A DNA stretch of 6,229 bases from CAZOJJ01 sp964580105 (GTDB lineage: Bacteria; Bacteroidota; Rhodothermia; Rhodothermales; Rubricoccaceae). Below are positions 6,016 through 6,229 of the stretch, one piece after another. The notes under the pieces are model-generated. The model was not told where the DNA came from, ran no database searches, and saw only the letters and a program-made list of their open reading frames with translations. Every line of letters begins with the position of its first letter. The stretch's first letter is position 1. The translations under genes and the position numbers were made by a program. The stretch lies in the NCBI GenBank assembly GCA_964580105.1, contig CAZOJJ010000094.1, positions 1-6,229 on the forward strand, in the 5' to 3' direction.

Positions 6016-6096
6016 GCCGGCTCCCATTCGTAACCATTCGGGCCCGGCACCCCCCGTGACTGCGCCGAAGGTTCACACGTCGGAACGCCCCTCACC

Positions 6097-6128
6097 TTGA
6101 CTCCTCTTTTCGCAGAACGGTATCTTTC
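6097..6128 (+). promoter_or_regulatory. Promoter of tRNA-Val
   Basis: TTG (6097-6099, within TTGACT) and TATCTTTC (6121-6128) are separated by 21 nt. This matches the Bacteroidota -33/-7 layout (TTG and TAnnTTTG), with only the last -7 base different. Transcription would start near 6132, giving a leader of about 30 nt before the tRNA. It can also be read as a conventional TTGACT-N18-TATCTT promoter. Confidence 0.6.
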
Positions 6129-6162
6129 GAGCCCTTCGCCCGCCGCCTGCGGGGCCGAACGC

Positions 6163-6229
<67 letters not shown>

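Overview
This window is GC-rich bacterial chromosome, with most codons in the genes ending in G or C. It most resembles a high-GC member of the Bacteroidota, class Rhodothermia (Rhodothermus/Rubricoccus/Rubrivirga-like). Three things suggest this: a type IX secretion (T9SS) C-terminal sorting domain on the first protein, promoter-like elements of the TTG-N21-TAnnTTTG type, and no Shine-Dalgarno sequence before the starts I inspected. The lineage is inferred from these features, not from a database search.

Layout, left to right. (1) 1-1269, plus strand: the 3' part of a secreted HAF-repeat protein with a T9SS tail; its start lies outside the window. (2) 1270-1458: a convergent intergenic gap filled by a palindromic REP-like element. 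(3) 1459-4447, minus strand: three genes in one direction, transcribed in the order endonuclease V (nfi), HAD-type cytosolic purine 5'-nucleotidase (cN-II family), small lipoprotein. Gaps of about 170 and 119 nt separate them, so they are not a tightly packed operon. (4) 4448-4530: a short divergent control region holding a perfect 16-bp palindrome. (5) 4531-5262, plus: an exported DUF5683-like protein with a three-copy in-frame 12-bp tandem repeat. (6) 5284-5781, minus: a short nitroreductase-like protein lacking the family's usual N-terminal FMN-binding motif. (7) 5782-6162: mostly non-coding, with a candidate promoter for gene 6, a nested stem-loop and a good promoter for the following tRNA. 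(8) 6163-6229: tRNA-Val(GAC), cut by the window edge.

Most genes look like ordinary housekeeping or lineage-specific envelope genes. The one functional theme is purine/inosine handling: endonuclease V acts at deoxyinosine in DNA, and cN-II enzymes prefer IMP/GMP-type nucleotides. No phage, CRISPR, toxin-antitoxin or transposase gene was seen. I found no clear undescribed multigene system. The best candidates for follow-up are the REP-like element, the HAF/T9SS architecture, the abbreviated nitroreductase-like protein and the palindrome in the divergent promoter region.
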